Origin: a candidate division FCPU426 bacterium
Lineage (GTDB): Bacteria > Oederibacteriota > PGYV01 > Palsa-1178
Assembly (NCBI GenBank): GCA_003167475.1
Contig: PMTB01000229.1
Coordinates: forward strand, 1 to 7,152
Direction: 5' to 3'
Length of the DNA stretch: 7,152 nucleotides
A program made the translations under genes and the position numbers. Below the pieces are notes generated by a model. The model was not told the DNA's origin, ran no database searches, and was given only the letters and a program-made list of their open reading frames with translations. Shown in pieces: positions 1 to 5,424 of this stretch (position 1 is its first letter; each line of letters starts with the position of its first letter).

Positions 1-1
1 G

Positions 2-277
2 GACCCAAATACGTATGTGATAAAAACCGTTTCTCCCGTGTCAGGGGTGCTGGTGCTTACCGACAATTATTATCCGGGATGGCAGGCTTACGTTGACGGG
101 GTTGAAACGAAAATAATGAAAGTGGACCTAACTTTTAAGGGGGTTTTCCTCCAAAAGGGCAGCCATGTAGTGCGTTTTAAATACTCGCCTCCGGAGTTTT
201 TTATAGGCGCGCTTATTTCCATTGTGCTGCTCATGCTCCTTATACCGGTGGTGCCATTCCTGCTGGAACTGTTTTAA
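2..277 (+). CDS. YfhO-like membrane protein, C-terminal end (partial)
   Basis: This is the last 91 codons of a gene that begins before the window; the frame is open from base 2, so the GTG at 17 is an internal valine and not a start. The visible part has the pattern LVLTDNYYPGWQAYVDG followed by a short beta-rich stretch (KGVFLQKGSHVVRFKYSPP) and one hydrophobic segment at the very C-terminus (about the last 25 residues). The YPGW-x-AYVDG and KG-x-H-x-V-x-F-x-Y-x-P signatures are typical of the C-terminal domain of YfhO-type proteins, large multi-pass membrane proteins of the GT-C glycosyltransferase class linked to glycosylation of cell-envelope polymers. The next gene starts 25 bases downstream, so the two are probably co-transcribed. 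The substrate cannot be deduced from this fragment. Confidence 0.8.
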   Translation, partial: DPNTYVIKTVSPVSGVLVLTDNYYPGWQAYVDGVETKIMKVDLTFKGVFLQKGSHVVRFKYSPPEFFIGALISIVLLMLLIPVVPFLLELF

Positions 278-302
278 AATCATGAAACGGGGTTGAATTA
301 AG

Positions 303-2279
303 ATGAAAGAAAAACGGATCAAGCCGTTTTTTTTAGCGGTATTCTTTATATTTTGCGCGGGAATATATTTCTCCGGCATGGCGCCGACATATAATTCCGA
401 CGACAGCCCGGAAACTTCGGCCGCATATTATACACTGGGGATACAGCACCCGCCCGGGTATCCGCTCGCCACGCTAATAGGCAGGATATTCATGAATATC
501 CCGCTCGGCCCCCCGGCTTTCAGGGCAAACCTCGTGGCCGTATTTTTCAGCCTGCTTGCCGGTTTTATGATACTAATGTTTGTTTCCCTTATAATAAAAA
601 ACAAGGCTAAGGATCCGGACATCTATACCGCGCTCTTTATCCCGGCTGCGGCTGCCGCGTTTTACCTTTTTTCCGGTTCCGCCTGGCTGCAGGGGAGCAT
701 CGGCAAAGGCGGGCTTTACGCGCTGAACTCGTTCCTGCTCGCGGCAAACTTGTACTCGCTTTTCAGGATGAACGAGGATAAAAAATACCTGTATCTGTTC
801 GCGCTCGTTTACGGGCTGTCGCTTTGCAACCACTGGACCAGCATGATAGTCATAGCGCCGGCTGTGATTTATTATCTTGTGATGGAAAGGAAATCACTTG
901 ATATAAGGAAAATCTCCATTGCCGCGCTGTTCTTCCTGCTCGGCGCGTCCGTTTACATCTACGTTCCTTTAAGGAACATGACAGGCCCCGCGTACTGCTG
1001 GGGGGATGTTAAAAGCATAAAGGATTTCATATGGCTCATCTCCCGCGCCCAGTATTCGGGGATAGAGGTGAAACACAATATCGGCGATACGCTTAACCTC
1101 CTCGGGTACTATTTGAAAAATCTCTTCTCAACGGAATTTCCATGGGGGACGGCGCTACTGATAATACCCGGGTTGATAATGCTTGCAATGAAACAGGCGA
1201 AAAAGGGCGTCATGCTTATAGCGTCTTATATCCTGATAACGGTCAACGTCGCGTCGTTCGCGACCCCTCCGGCAAAAACCGAGTGGCTGATCAAGCCGTA
1301 CCTTGTATCCACCAATCTTTTTGCCGCGGTGTTCACGGCCTTCACGCTTTATTACGCTGCGGCTACGCTGAAAAATTTGAATTTAAAAAGGATATTTACG
1401 GTAATATCGGTTTTAACCGTCACTGTCATGCTCATCGCGTCAAACAAGCCGGATTACGGGCGGTATTTTATAGGCTATGATTACGGCAACAATATAGAGA
1501 AGTCCATCAAGCCCGGCTCGATAATTTTCCTGGAGGGTGACATGAATATAGGGGCTTTGCTGTACAAGTCCCTCGTGGACAAGGCAGGGTTCGTGCCTTT
1601 CATACCTGTTGTTTCCCAGTACGGCTGGTACCAGGCGCAGGTAAAGCGCAATTTCGGCGACAGGATACTCCTGCCGCCGGTCACGACCGACGTGAAATCA
1701 TTCCTGGGTTCGATTGAAGCCCTCAACCCGGGAAAAGAGTTTTACTATTCCAATGTATTTTCCCAGCAGTGGGTGGACACCAAAACGATGAAACCCGAGG
1801 GAATTGTCGTCAAAATAGTGCCTGAGAACGCGAGGAATATTTTTTCCGATTATTTGTTCAATCTATACTCATACAGGGGGATGGTTGAAGACAAGGTTAA
1901 AAGCGACGAGTTCACGCACAGGCTGGTGATAGAGAACTATGCCATGGGTTTTTTCAATTTGGCCGACATCCTGAGGTCCATAGGGAACAACAAAGCCGCG
2001 GCCAAATATTACGACCGGGGCCTGATATTCTACCAGAACCACGGCGCCTATATAAACTCGGGTTTATCACACTACTATGCGGGTGAGGTGGATAAAGCGG
2101 AGGCCATGTGGTTTGAAGCCATGCGGACGGACCCGAAAGATTCCACGGTGTACTCAAACCTGGCTTTTGTAGCGTTAGCGAAAAGGGACATCCCGAAAGC
2201 CAAAGAATACATCCAACAGGCGTTGCAGCTGGATCCGAACAACGCGACAGCGTTAAGCCTTATGAAAAACATAAAATAA
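303..2279 (+). CDS. DUF2723 family membrane protein (GT-C / O-mannosyltransferase-like) with C-terminal TPR repeats
   Basis: A 658-residue integral membrane protein. The N-terminus has a transmembrane segment (about 9-25) followed by a loop with DDSPET (33-38) and LGIQHPPGYPLATLIG (45-60), the DUF2723 hallmark (usually DSGE...HPPGYPL). The acidic residues D33, D34 and E37 sit where GT-C enzymes carry the catalytic acid. Further family marks are NHWTSM (176-181) and VPLRNMTGPAYCWGD (221-235). Several hydrophobic helices run to about residue 380. The soluble C-terminal part ends in about three TPR units (roughly 543-575, 579-611, 614-646; the last two end in DP). Human TMEM260, a DUF2723 relative, is an O-mannosyltransferase, so protein O-glycosylation at the membrane is a reasonable inference, with the TPR tail perhaps binding acceptor or partner proteins. 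The start is chosen because the first helix follows directly; the upstream ribosome binding site is weak. It follows a YfhO-like gene by 25 bases. Confidence 0.85.
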   Translation: MKEKRIKPFFLAVFFIFCAGIYFSGMAPTYNSDDSPETSAAYYTLGIQHPPGYPLATLIGRIFMNIPLGPPAFRANLVAVFFSLLAGFMILMFVSLIIKNKAKDPDIYTALFIPAAAAAFYLFSGSAWLQGSIGKGGLYALNSFLLAANLYSLFRMNEDKKYLYLFALVYGLSLCNHWTSMIVIAPAVIYYLVMERKSLDIRKISIAALFFLLGASVYIYVPLRNMTGPAYCWGDVKSIKDFIWLISRAQYSGIEVKHNIGDTLNLLGYYLKNLFSTEFPWGTALLIIPGLIMLAMKQAKKGVMLIASYILITVNVASFATPPAKTEWLIKPYLVSTNLFAAVFTAFTLYYAAATLKNLNLKRIFTVISVLTVTVMLIASNKPDYGRYFIGYDYGNNIEKSIKPGSIIFLEGDMNIGALLYKSLVDKAGFVPFIPVVSQYGWYQAQVKRNFGDRILLPPVTTDVKSFLGSIEALNPGKEFYYSNVFSQQWVDTKTMKPEGIVVKIVPENARNIFSDYLFNLYSYRGMVEDKVKSDEFTHRLVIENYAMGFFNLADILRSIGNNKAAAKYYDRGLIFYQNHGAYINSGLSHYYAGEVDKAEAMWFEAMRTDPKDSTVYSNLAFVALAKRDIPKAKEYIQQALQLDPNNATALSLMKNIK

Positions 2280-2289
2280 TCAATATGGG

Positions 2290-2323
2290 TTTTTGTAGAG
2301 CGGCTGCTTGCCGCCGCTCATCG
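2290..2323 (+). repeat. REP-like hairpin element, copy 1 (34-bp unit)
   Basis: These 34 bases recur exactly at 2435-2468 and 2990-3023. The core at 2295-2319 is GTAG running into a 7-bp stem GAGCGGC (2298-2304), an 8-base loop TGCTTGCC, and the return stem GCCGCTC (2313-2319). A GTAG tetranucleotide at the foot of a GC-rich hairpin is the hallmark of REP elements, which are mobilised by RAYT transposases. This copy lies 10 bases after the stop of the DUF2723 gene, a usual REP position. No U-tract follows the hairpin, so it is not a standard intrinsic terminator. It lacks the rest of the 112-bp repeat that carries copies 2 and 3. The REP assignment is by resemblance only; no RAYT gene is in the window. 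Confidence 0.7.
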
Positions 2324-2330
2324 GGGCAGG

Positions 2331-2372
2331 GTGGGATTATGTAGTCGCACCCCTACGTCCCACCGGGGTGCG
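2331..2372. other. Two mutually exclusive hairpins at the left edge of the direct repeat
   Basis: Two inverted repeats interlock here. GTGGGA (2331-2336) pairs with TCCCAC (2357-2362), with GTAG (2341-2344) and CTAC (2353-2356) able to pair inside it. Alternatively CGCACCCC (2346-2353) pairs perfectly with GGGGTGCG (2365-2372) over an 11-base loop. Both cannot form at once because they share 2346-2362. The second direct-repeat copy carries only the right arm GGGGTGCG (2920-2927), so that hairpin cannot form there. Whether either structure has a function is unknown. Confidence 0.5.
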
Positions 2373-2473
2373 CCTAGATATGGATTGATTACACGCGAAC
2401 GCCAAGACAGTCCGCGCTACCGTGTAATGCAACGTTTTTGTAGAGCGGCTGCTTGCCGCCGCTCATCGAGGGC
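2362..2473 (+). repeat. 112-bp direct repeat, left copy
   Basis: Identical to 2917-3028 at 111 of 112 positions, in the same orientation and 555 bases apart; the only difference is C2412 versus T2967. The repeat has two structured parts. The first is a long inverted repeat, ATTACACG (2388-2395) pairing with CGTGTAAT (2421-2428). The second is the REP-like hairpin (2440-2464). In this copy the inner stem of the first hairpin (CGAAC with GTCCG) is broken by the C at 2412. It encodes no recognised protein. Together with the right copy it brackets the DUF433/DUF5615 toxin-antitoxin remnant. Confidence 0.9.
2440..2464 (+). repeat. REP-like hairpin, copy 2 (inside left 112-bp repeat)
   Basis: Same 25-base GTAG-headed hairpin as at 2295-2319, with no changes: stem GAGCGGC (2443-2449), loop TGCTTGCC, stem GCCGCTC (2458-2464). 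It is preceded by a run of five T. It lies 145 bases after copy 1, in the same orientation, and 50 bases before the antitoxin promoter. Confidence 0.7.
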
Positions 2474-2513
2474 AGTAAAACGTAACCTGCGGTTTTTACC
2501 CGAGGTTTTAAAG

Positions 2514-2542
2514 TTGATTTCAGCCAATATTAATGTTATATT
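2514..2542 (+). promoter_or_regulatory. Sigma-70-type promoter for the DUF433 antitoxin gene
   Basis: A -35 box TTGATT (2514-2519) and a -10 box TATATT (2537-2542) are separated by the ideal 17 bases. Transcription would start near 2549, just before the ribosome binding site AGGAG (2554-2558), which is 6 bases ahead of the ATG at 2565. The 5' leader would therefore be only about 16 bases. Autoregulation by the antitoxin is common in such modules, but no distinct operator palindrome is visible. The call is from sequence match only. Confidence 0.6.
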
Positions 2543-2564
2543 GTCATTAAATCAGGAGTAAGTC

Positions 2565-2783
2565 ATGAATAAAAGAATTGTTATAAACAATAAAGTCCTT
2601 TCCGGCAAGCCTGTCGTCAAAGGCACGCGTATTTCGGTTGATTTTATCATGGGGCTGCTGGGAAACGGCTGGTCATATGAGGAAATCCTCAAGGAATACC
2701 CACGCTTGAAAAGGATGGACATAACAGCTGTACTTAAATACACATCCGATATAATCCATGACGAAAGAGTAATATCAATATAA
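2565..2783 (+). CDS. DUF433 family antitoxin (VapB-like)
   Basis: A 72-residue protein with the DUF433 signature: SGKPVVKGTRISV (13-25), then a helical part with GWSYEEILKEYPRL (35-48) and MDITAVLKYTSDIIHDERV (51-69). Length and layout match the family, which comprises small helix-turn-helix-like antitoxins usually encoded just upstream of a DUF5615 PIN-like toxin. The start is supported by AGGAG 6 bases upstream and by the normal family N-terminus. The stop overlaps the ATG of the downstream toxin stump (TAATG). The gene looks intact although the toxin is not, so this is probably an orphan antitoxin. It might neutralise related toxins encoded elsewhere or simply be in decay. It lies between two 112-bp direct repeats, apart from the neighbouring envelope genes in function. 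Confidence 0.88.
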   Translation: MNKRIVINNKVLSGKPVVKGTRISVDFIMGLLGNGWSYEEILKEYPRLKRMDITAVLKYTSDIIHDERVISI

Positions 2784-2911
2784 TGACGGCAAATAGCGCC
2801 GTGATAAACAGGCAGATAGCGCTTGTTTTGGAGGAAAAGAGTATTAAGTTTTACAGGAGTTTTGTGATATTGGAAAAAGACAAAGTCAGGGTCCGCCCGC
2901 TTCCGGATTGA
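2783..2911 (+). pseudogene. C-terminal remnant of a DUF5615 (PIN-like, Mut7-C type) toxin
   Basis: The frame from ATG 2783 encodes 42 residues ending in FVILEKDKVRVRPLPD. This matches the usual end of DUF5615 toxins, where a helix (here INRQIALVLEEKSIKFY) is followed by a strand such as FVVVEPGRVRIRPLP. Full-length members are about 110-120 residues and begin with a DEN-type acidic motif that forms part of the nuclease site. That N-terminal part, roughly two thirds of the protein, is absent: the same frame upstream meets a stop at 2759-2761 and the antitoxin occupies the space. The stump starts exactly at the antitoxin stop, so a deletion seems to have removed the toxin start and active site. 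A 42-residue peptide could still be made through the TAATG overlap, but it should not be a nuclease. Family assignment rests on the short C-terminal match and the DUF433 neighbour. Confidence 0.7.
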
Positions 2912-2916
2912 GATAA

Positions 2917-3028
2917 ACCGGGGTGCGCCTAGATATGGATTGATTACACGCGAACGCCAAGACAGTTCGCGCTACCGTGTAATGCAACGTTTTTGTAGAG
3001 CGGCTGCTTGCCGCCGCTCATCGAGGGC
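2917..3028 (+). repeat. 112-bp direct repeat, right copy
   Basis: Same sequence as 2362-2473 except T at 2967 in place of C. With this T, the inner arms CGCGAAC (2949-2955) and GTTCGCG (2965-2971) of the first hairpin are perfectly complementary, inside the outer stem ATTACACG (2943-2950) and CGTGTAAT (2976-2983); the two stems share the CG at 2949-2950. This copy therefore probably holds the ancestral, better-paired form. Its left edge begins 5 bases after the stop codon of the toxin remnant. That may mark an insertion or recombination joint. Confidence 0.9.
2995..3019 (+). repeat. REP-like hairpin, copy 3 (inside right 112-bp repeat)
   Basis: Identical to copies 1 and 2: GTAG, stem GAGCGGC (2998-3004), loop TGCTTGCC, stem GCCGCTC (3013-3019). 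It faces copy 4 (3066-3090) in inverted orientation across a 46-base spacer. The two can pair at 22 of 25 positions, an arrangement like a REPIN or BIME doublet. Confidence 0.7.
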
Positions 3029-3065
3029 TGTGAAAGATGTGGTCTACGGTTTAAAGCCAACGTCA

Positions 3066-3090
3066 GAGAGGCAGCAAGCAGCCTCTCTAC
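3066..3090 (-). repeat. REP-like hairpin, copy 4, inverted and diverged with a compensated stem
   Basis: Read on the minus strand this is GTAG leading into stem GAGAGGC, loop TGCTTGCT, stem GCCTCTC. It differs from copies 1-3 at three positions. Two of them (3084 and 3069) are partners in the stem and change a C-G pair to an A-T pair; the third (3073) is in the loop. The GTAG head and the loop core TGCTTGC are kept. The stem extends to 8 bp here (3065 pairs with 3088). Confidence 0.75.
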
Positions 3091-3163
3091 ACGATTCAAT
3101 CAAAACCACGACGGAATGCATATGTGATTATGGATTTCTGATTGCCTTTACAGGGTTTTTCCA

Positions 3164-3192
3164 TTGATTTGCCCCGCCAATAGTAGTATAAT
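3164..3192 (+). promoter_or_regulatory. Strong sigma-70-type promoter for the hflX-lpxB-waaA operon
   Basis: A -35 box TTGATT (3164-3169) and a perfect -10 box TATAAT (3187-3192) are spaced by 17 bases. Transcription would begin around 3198-3200, only about 4-6 bases before the hflX ATG at 3204, so the mRNA would be leaderless or nearly so. It is the only good promoter match seen ahead of the four overlapping genes that follow. Confidence 0.7.
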
Positions 3193-3203
3193 CAACAAAT
3201 ATT

Positions 3204-4448
3204 ATGGAAAAAGTGCTGCTTATAAAGCTATACCAAAACGAGGATAAAAACGAGGTTTTGTCCGATATAGAGGAAATGAAAGGGCTTATTTCGACCGCCG
3301 GAGGGGAATTGGTTGATGTTATTTCCCAGAAGCGGTTTGACATATCGCCTGCTTATTATATTGGCAAGGGCAAGGCCGAGGAGATTGCTGAAACATATAA
3401 GGAAACTGTCGATATTATTATATTCGACGCTGATTTAAAGCCCGCCCAGGTGCGCAACCTTGAGGATATTACCGGAAAACGTATTGTGGACCGGACCCAG
3501 CTCATACTCGACATATTCGCGGCGCGCGCGCGCACTTCCGAGGGCAAACTTCAGGTAGAGTTTGCCATGCTCAATTATATGCTGCCCCGCTTATCCGGAC
3601 GCGGTAAGGATATGATGCAGCAGACCGGCGGTATAGGAAACCGGAAGGGACCCGGAGAAACCAAGCTTGAGGTCGACAAAAGAAAGATAAACATCCGCAT
3701 ACAAAGGATCCGGAAAGAACTTGAAAATATAAAGGAAAAGCGCGGTATACAGCGCGAGCGCAGGAAGCTCCTGCCGGTGCCGCAGATCGCGATAGTCGGT
3801 TATACGAACGCGGGCAAGACAATGCTCCTTAATAAACTCACTAACGCCGGTATGCTATCCGAAGACAAGCTCTTTGCAACGCTTGACCCTACAATCAGGC
3901 AATACACCCTGCCGAGCAGGTATAAAGTGCTTTTTTCAGATACTGTGGGATTTATAAAGAATTTGCCCCCGCACCTGATCGCGGCTTTCAGGGGCACTCT
4001 CGAGGAAGTTAGCGGAGCCGATATTATCCTTCACCTCATAGATGTCACGGACCCTGCATGGGAAAGCAAACGGAACGTGGTTTACGGGATACTCAAAGAG
4101 ATTGACGCTTACGAGGACAAGGTCATCATAGAGGTTTTCAACAAGATAGATCTCATTAACAAGCGGCGCCGGCCTTTCAACGTTGACGAAGGGATATATA
4201 TTTCAGCTGTCACGGGAGAGGGCCTTGACAAACTCATGAAAGAGCTTGAAAAAGCCGTCGAGGTCAATTTTACGGAAAAGAATGTGCTTGTCCCGCCGGG
4301 ACAGGAAAAGGCAATGCAGGTTTTTTATGAGGAAGGCGTGGTGGTAAAGCGCAGCGACACCGAAAAGGGCATAAAAATAACCGTAAGGGCCATGAAGAAA
4401 ACTTTCGACAAATACTTGAGAATGGTGAAGGAGAAGCAACGTGGATGA
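3204..4448 (+). CDS. hflX: Ribosome-splitting GTPase HflX
   Basis: A 414-residue cytoplasmic GTPase of the Obg-HflX class. HflX binds the 50S subunit and uses GTP to split stalled or heat-damaged ribosomes. The N-terminal HflX domain covers about 1-110 (YYIGKGKAEE at 51-60), followed by the middle segment with the family signature GGIGNRKGPGETKLEVDKR (142-160) and a basic coiled-coil arm (161-190). The G domain shows G1 GYTNAGKT (199-206), G2 FATLDPT (224-230), G3 DTVG (246-249) with FIKNLPPHLIAAFRGTLEEV after it, G4 NKID (313-316) and G5 SA (334-335). A C-terminal domain follows to residue 414. All key motifs are present and length is normal. The ATG at 3204 fits the family N-terminus but has no Shine-Dalgarno sequence; a TATAAT box ends 11 bases upstream, implying a leaderless transcript. 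The 3' end overlaps the next gene by 8 bases. Confidence 0.96.
   Translation: MEKVLLIKLYQNEDKNEVLSDIEEMKGLISTAGGELVDVISQKRFDISPAYYIGKGKAEEIAETYKETVDIIIFDADLKPAQVRNLEDITGKRIVDRTQLILDIFAARARTSEGKLQVEFAMLNYMLPRLSGRGKDMMQQTGGIGNRKGPGETKLEVDKRKINIRIQRIRKELENIKEKRGIQRERRKLLPVPQIAIVGYTNAGKTMLLNKLTNAGMLSEDKLFATLDPTIRQYTLPSRYKVLFSDTVGFIKNLPPHLIAAFRGTLEEVSGADIILHLIDVTDPAWESKRNVVYGILKEIDAYEDKVIIEVFNKIDLINKRRRPFNVDEGIYISAVTGEGLDKLMKELEKAVEVNFTEKNVLVPPGQEKAMQVFYEEGVVVKRSDTEKGIKITVRAMKKTFDKYLRMVKEKQRG
4428..4433 (+). promoter_or_regulatory. Ribosome binding site fixing the GTG start at 4441
   Basis: AAGGAG lies 7 bases before GTG 4441, inside the end of hflX. It supports the GTG over any later in-frame start and gives an 8-base overlap with hflX, so translation of the two genes is probably coupled. 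Confidence 0.65.
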
Positions 4449-5424
4449 AATCATCAGGGTCGGCGTAGTGGGCGTAGGCAGCCTGGGCCAGCATCACGCG
4501 AGGAACTATGCGAGCATAGACGGGGTGAAACTGACGTGCGTGTCGGACGTGTCGGAAAAAGGGAAAGAGATAGCGGACAGGTACGGCGCGGAGTTCTTCA
4601 CGGATTATAAAAAAATGATCGATAAGGTGGATGCGGTGAGCATAGTCGTGCCCACGACGCTTCACCATAAGGTGGCAAAATTTTTCCTTGATAACGACAA
4701 GCACATACTCCTCGAAAAGCCCATGACGGCCACTGCCAAGGAAGCCGAGGACCTTATAAGGATTTACAAGAAGAAATCGAGCAAGCTTATCTTCCAGGTC
4801 GGACACATAGAACGTTTTAACATGGCGGTCAAGAAACTGCAGGAGCTGAAAAAAGTCCCTGTACTTATAGAGGCCAGCAGGCTCGGCCCGTTCACTTCCC
4901 GCAGCCTTGATACATCCGTCATACTCGACCTTATGATACACGATATAGATATCATATTACAAATAGTTAACTCAAAAATAAAGAAAATAGACGCGATCGG
5001 CGTTCCTGTCCTGACAAAATCCATAGACATGGCCAATGTCAGGCTGGAGTTCCAGAACGGGTGTGTCGCGAATGTGACCGCCAGCAGGGTTTCTCCCAAG
5101 CGCCTGCGCAAGATAAGGGTTTTTGAGAACAACCTGTATATGTCCATTGATTACATGCGCCAGTCCATAAAGATATATAAGGTGAAAGACGGACTGATGC
5201 CCGACAGGAAACTGGCCTGGTCGGATATGATGGAGATGGATTCATTTCCCATGGAAAAGAAAGAGCCGCTGGGCAGCGAACTGCGCTCGTTTGTGGACTC
5301 CATCAACGGCAAGAAAAAAACAGAAGTCACCGTATATCAGGCGTACGAGGCCCTGAAGATCGTACTCGATATCGAGAAGCAGATACAGAAAAAATTCAAG
5401 AAGATAAAAGGTCACATTGCTTGA
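4441..5424 (+). CDS. Gfo/Idh/MocA family NAD(P)-dependent oxidoreductase, lipid A-linked
   Basis: A 327-residue soluble dehydrogenase. The Rossmann domain has the dinucleotide loop GVGSLG (11-16), an acidic residue after the second strand (SDVSE, 35-39), and the family's EKP motif (92-94) with the conserved lysine. The C-terminal substrate domain carries GHIERFN (121-127) and DLMIHDIDI (163-171), whose histidine and aspartates line the active site in this family. Such enzymes oxidise or reduce sugar hydroxyls, often on nucleotide sugars. Its place directly before lpxB suggests a lipid A precursor substrate. GnnA of Leptospira and Acidithiobacillus, which oxidises UDP-GlcNAc at C3 for amide-linked lipid A, belongs to this family, but its transaminase partner GnnB is not seen here. 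The reaction therefore stays open. It starts at a GTG with a good ribosome binding site and overlaps hflX by 8 and lpxB by 4 bases. Confidence 0.88.
   Translation: MDEIIRVGVVGVGSLGQHHARNYASIDGVKLTCVSDVSEKGKEIADRYGAEFFTDYKKMIDKVDAVSIVVPTTLHHKVAKFFLDNDKHILLEKPMTATAKEAEDLIRIYKKKSSKLIFQVGHIERFNMAVKKLQELKKVPVLIEASRLGPFTSRSLDTSVILDLMIHDIDIILQIVNSKIKKIDAIGVPVLTKSIDMANVRLEFQNGCVANVTASRVSPKRLRKIRVFENNLYMSIDYMRQSIKIYKVKDGLMPDRKLAWSDMMEMDSFPMEKKEPLGSELRSFVDSINGKKKTEVTVYQAYEALKIVLDIEKQIQKKFKKIKGHIA

Noticed and set aside
2290..2325. Intrinsic terminator after the DUF2723 gene
   Set aside because: The hairpin is strong but is followed by ATCGGGGC and no T-run; the T-run lies on the wrong side for the plus strand, and the minus-strand reading gives A-rich sequence after the hairpin.
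2331..2561. Open frame of 76 codons across the left repeat, and its twin at 2940-3167
   Set aside because: Both simply translate the 112-bp repeat. The one difference between copies changes proline to serine and sits in a hairpin stem, there is no ribosome binding site, and the structure of the DNA explains the conservation better than coding does.
2362..3028. Integron cassette with attC sites
   Set aside because: A toxin-antitoxin module between repeats suggested this, but the repeats lack the GTTRRRY/RYYYAAC core boxes in attC arrangement, and no integrase is seen.
2290..3090. CRISPR array
   Set aside because: Repeats are unevenly spaced (145, 555 and about 70 bases), one is inverted, and there are no regular spacers.
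3124..3154. Possible degenerate third copy of the ATGGATTGATT segment of the long repeat
   Set aside because: Only ATGGATT and GATT match, with a 3-base gap, and neither hairpin arm follows; too weak to call.
2514..3192. Shared regulatory motif TTGATTT...GCCAATA in both promoters
   Set aside because: The GCCAATA match sits at different distances from the -35 and -10 boxes in the two promoters (9 and 12 bases from the -35 start), so chance similarity of AT-rich promoter DNA is the simpler reading.
4270..4941. Long minus-strand open frame of 223 codons
   Set aside because: It lies opposite the clear hflX and oxidoreductase genes, has no recognisable motif, and is a by-product of their codon use.
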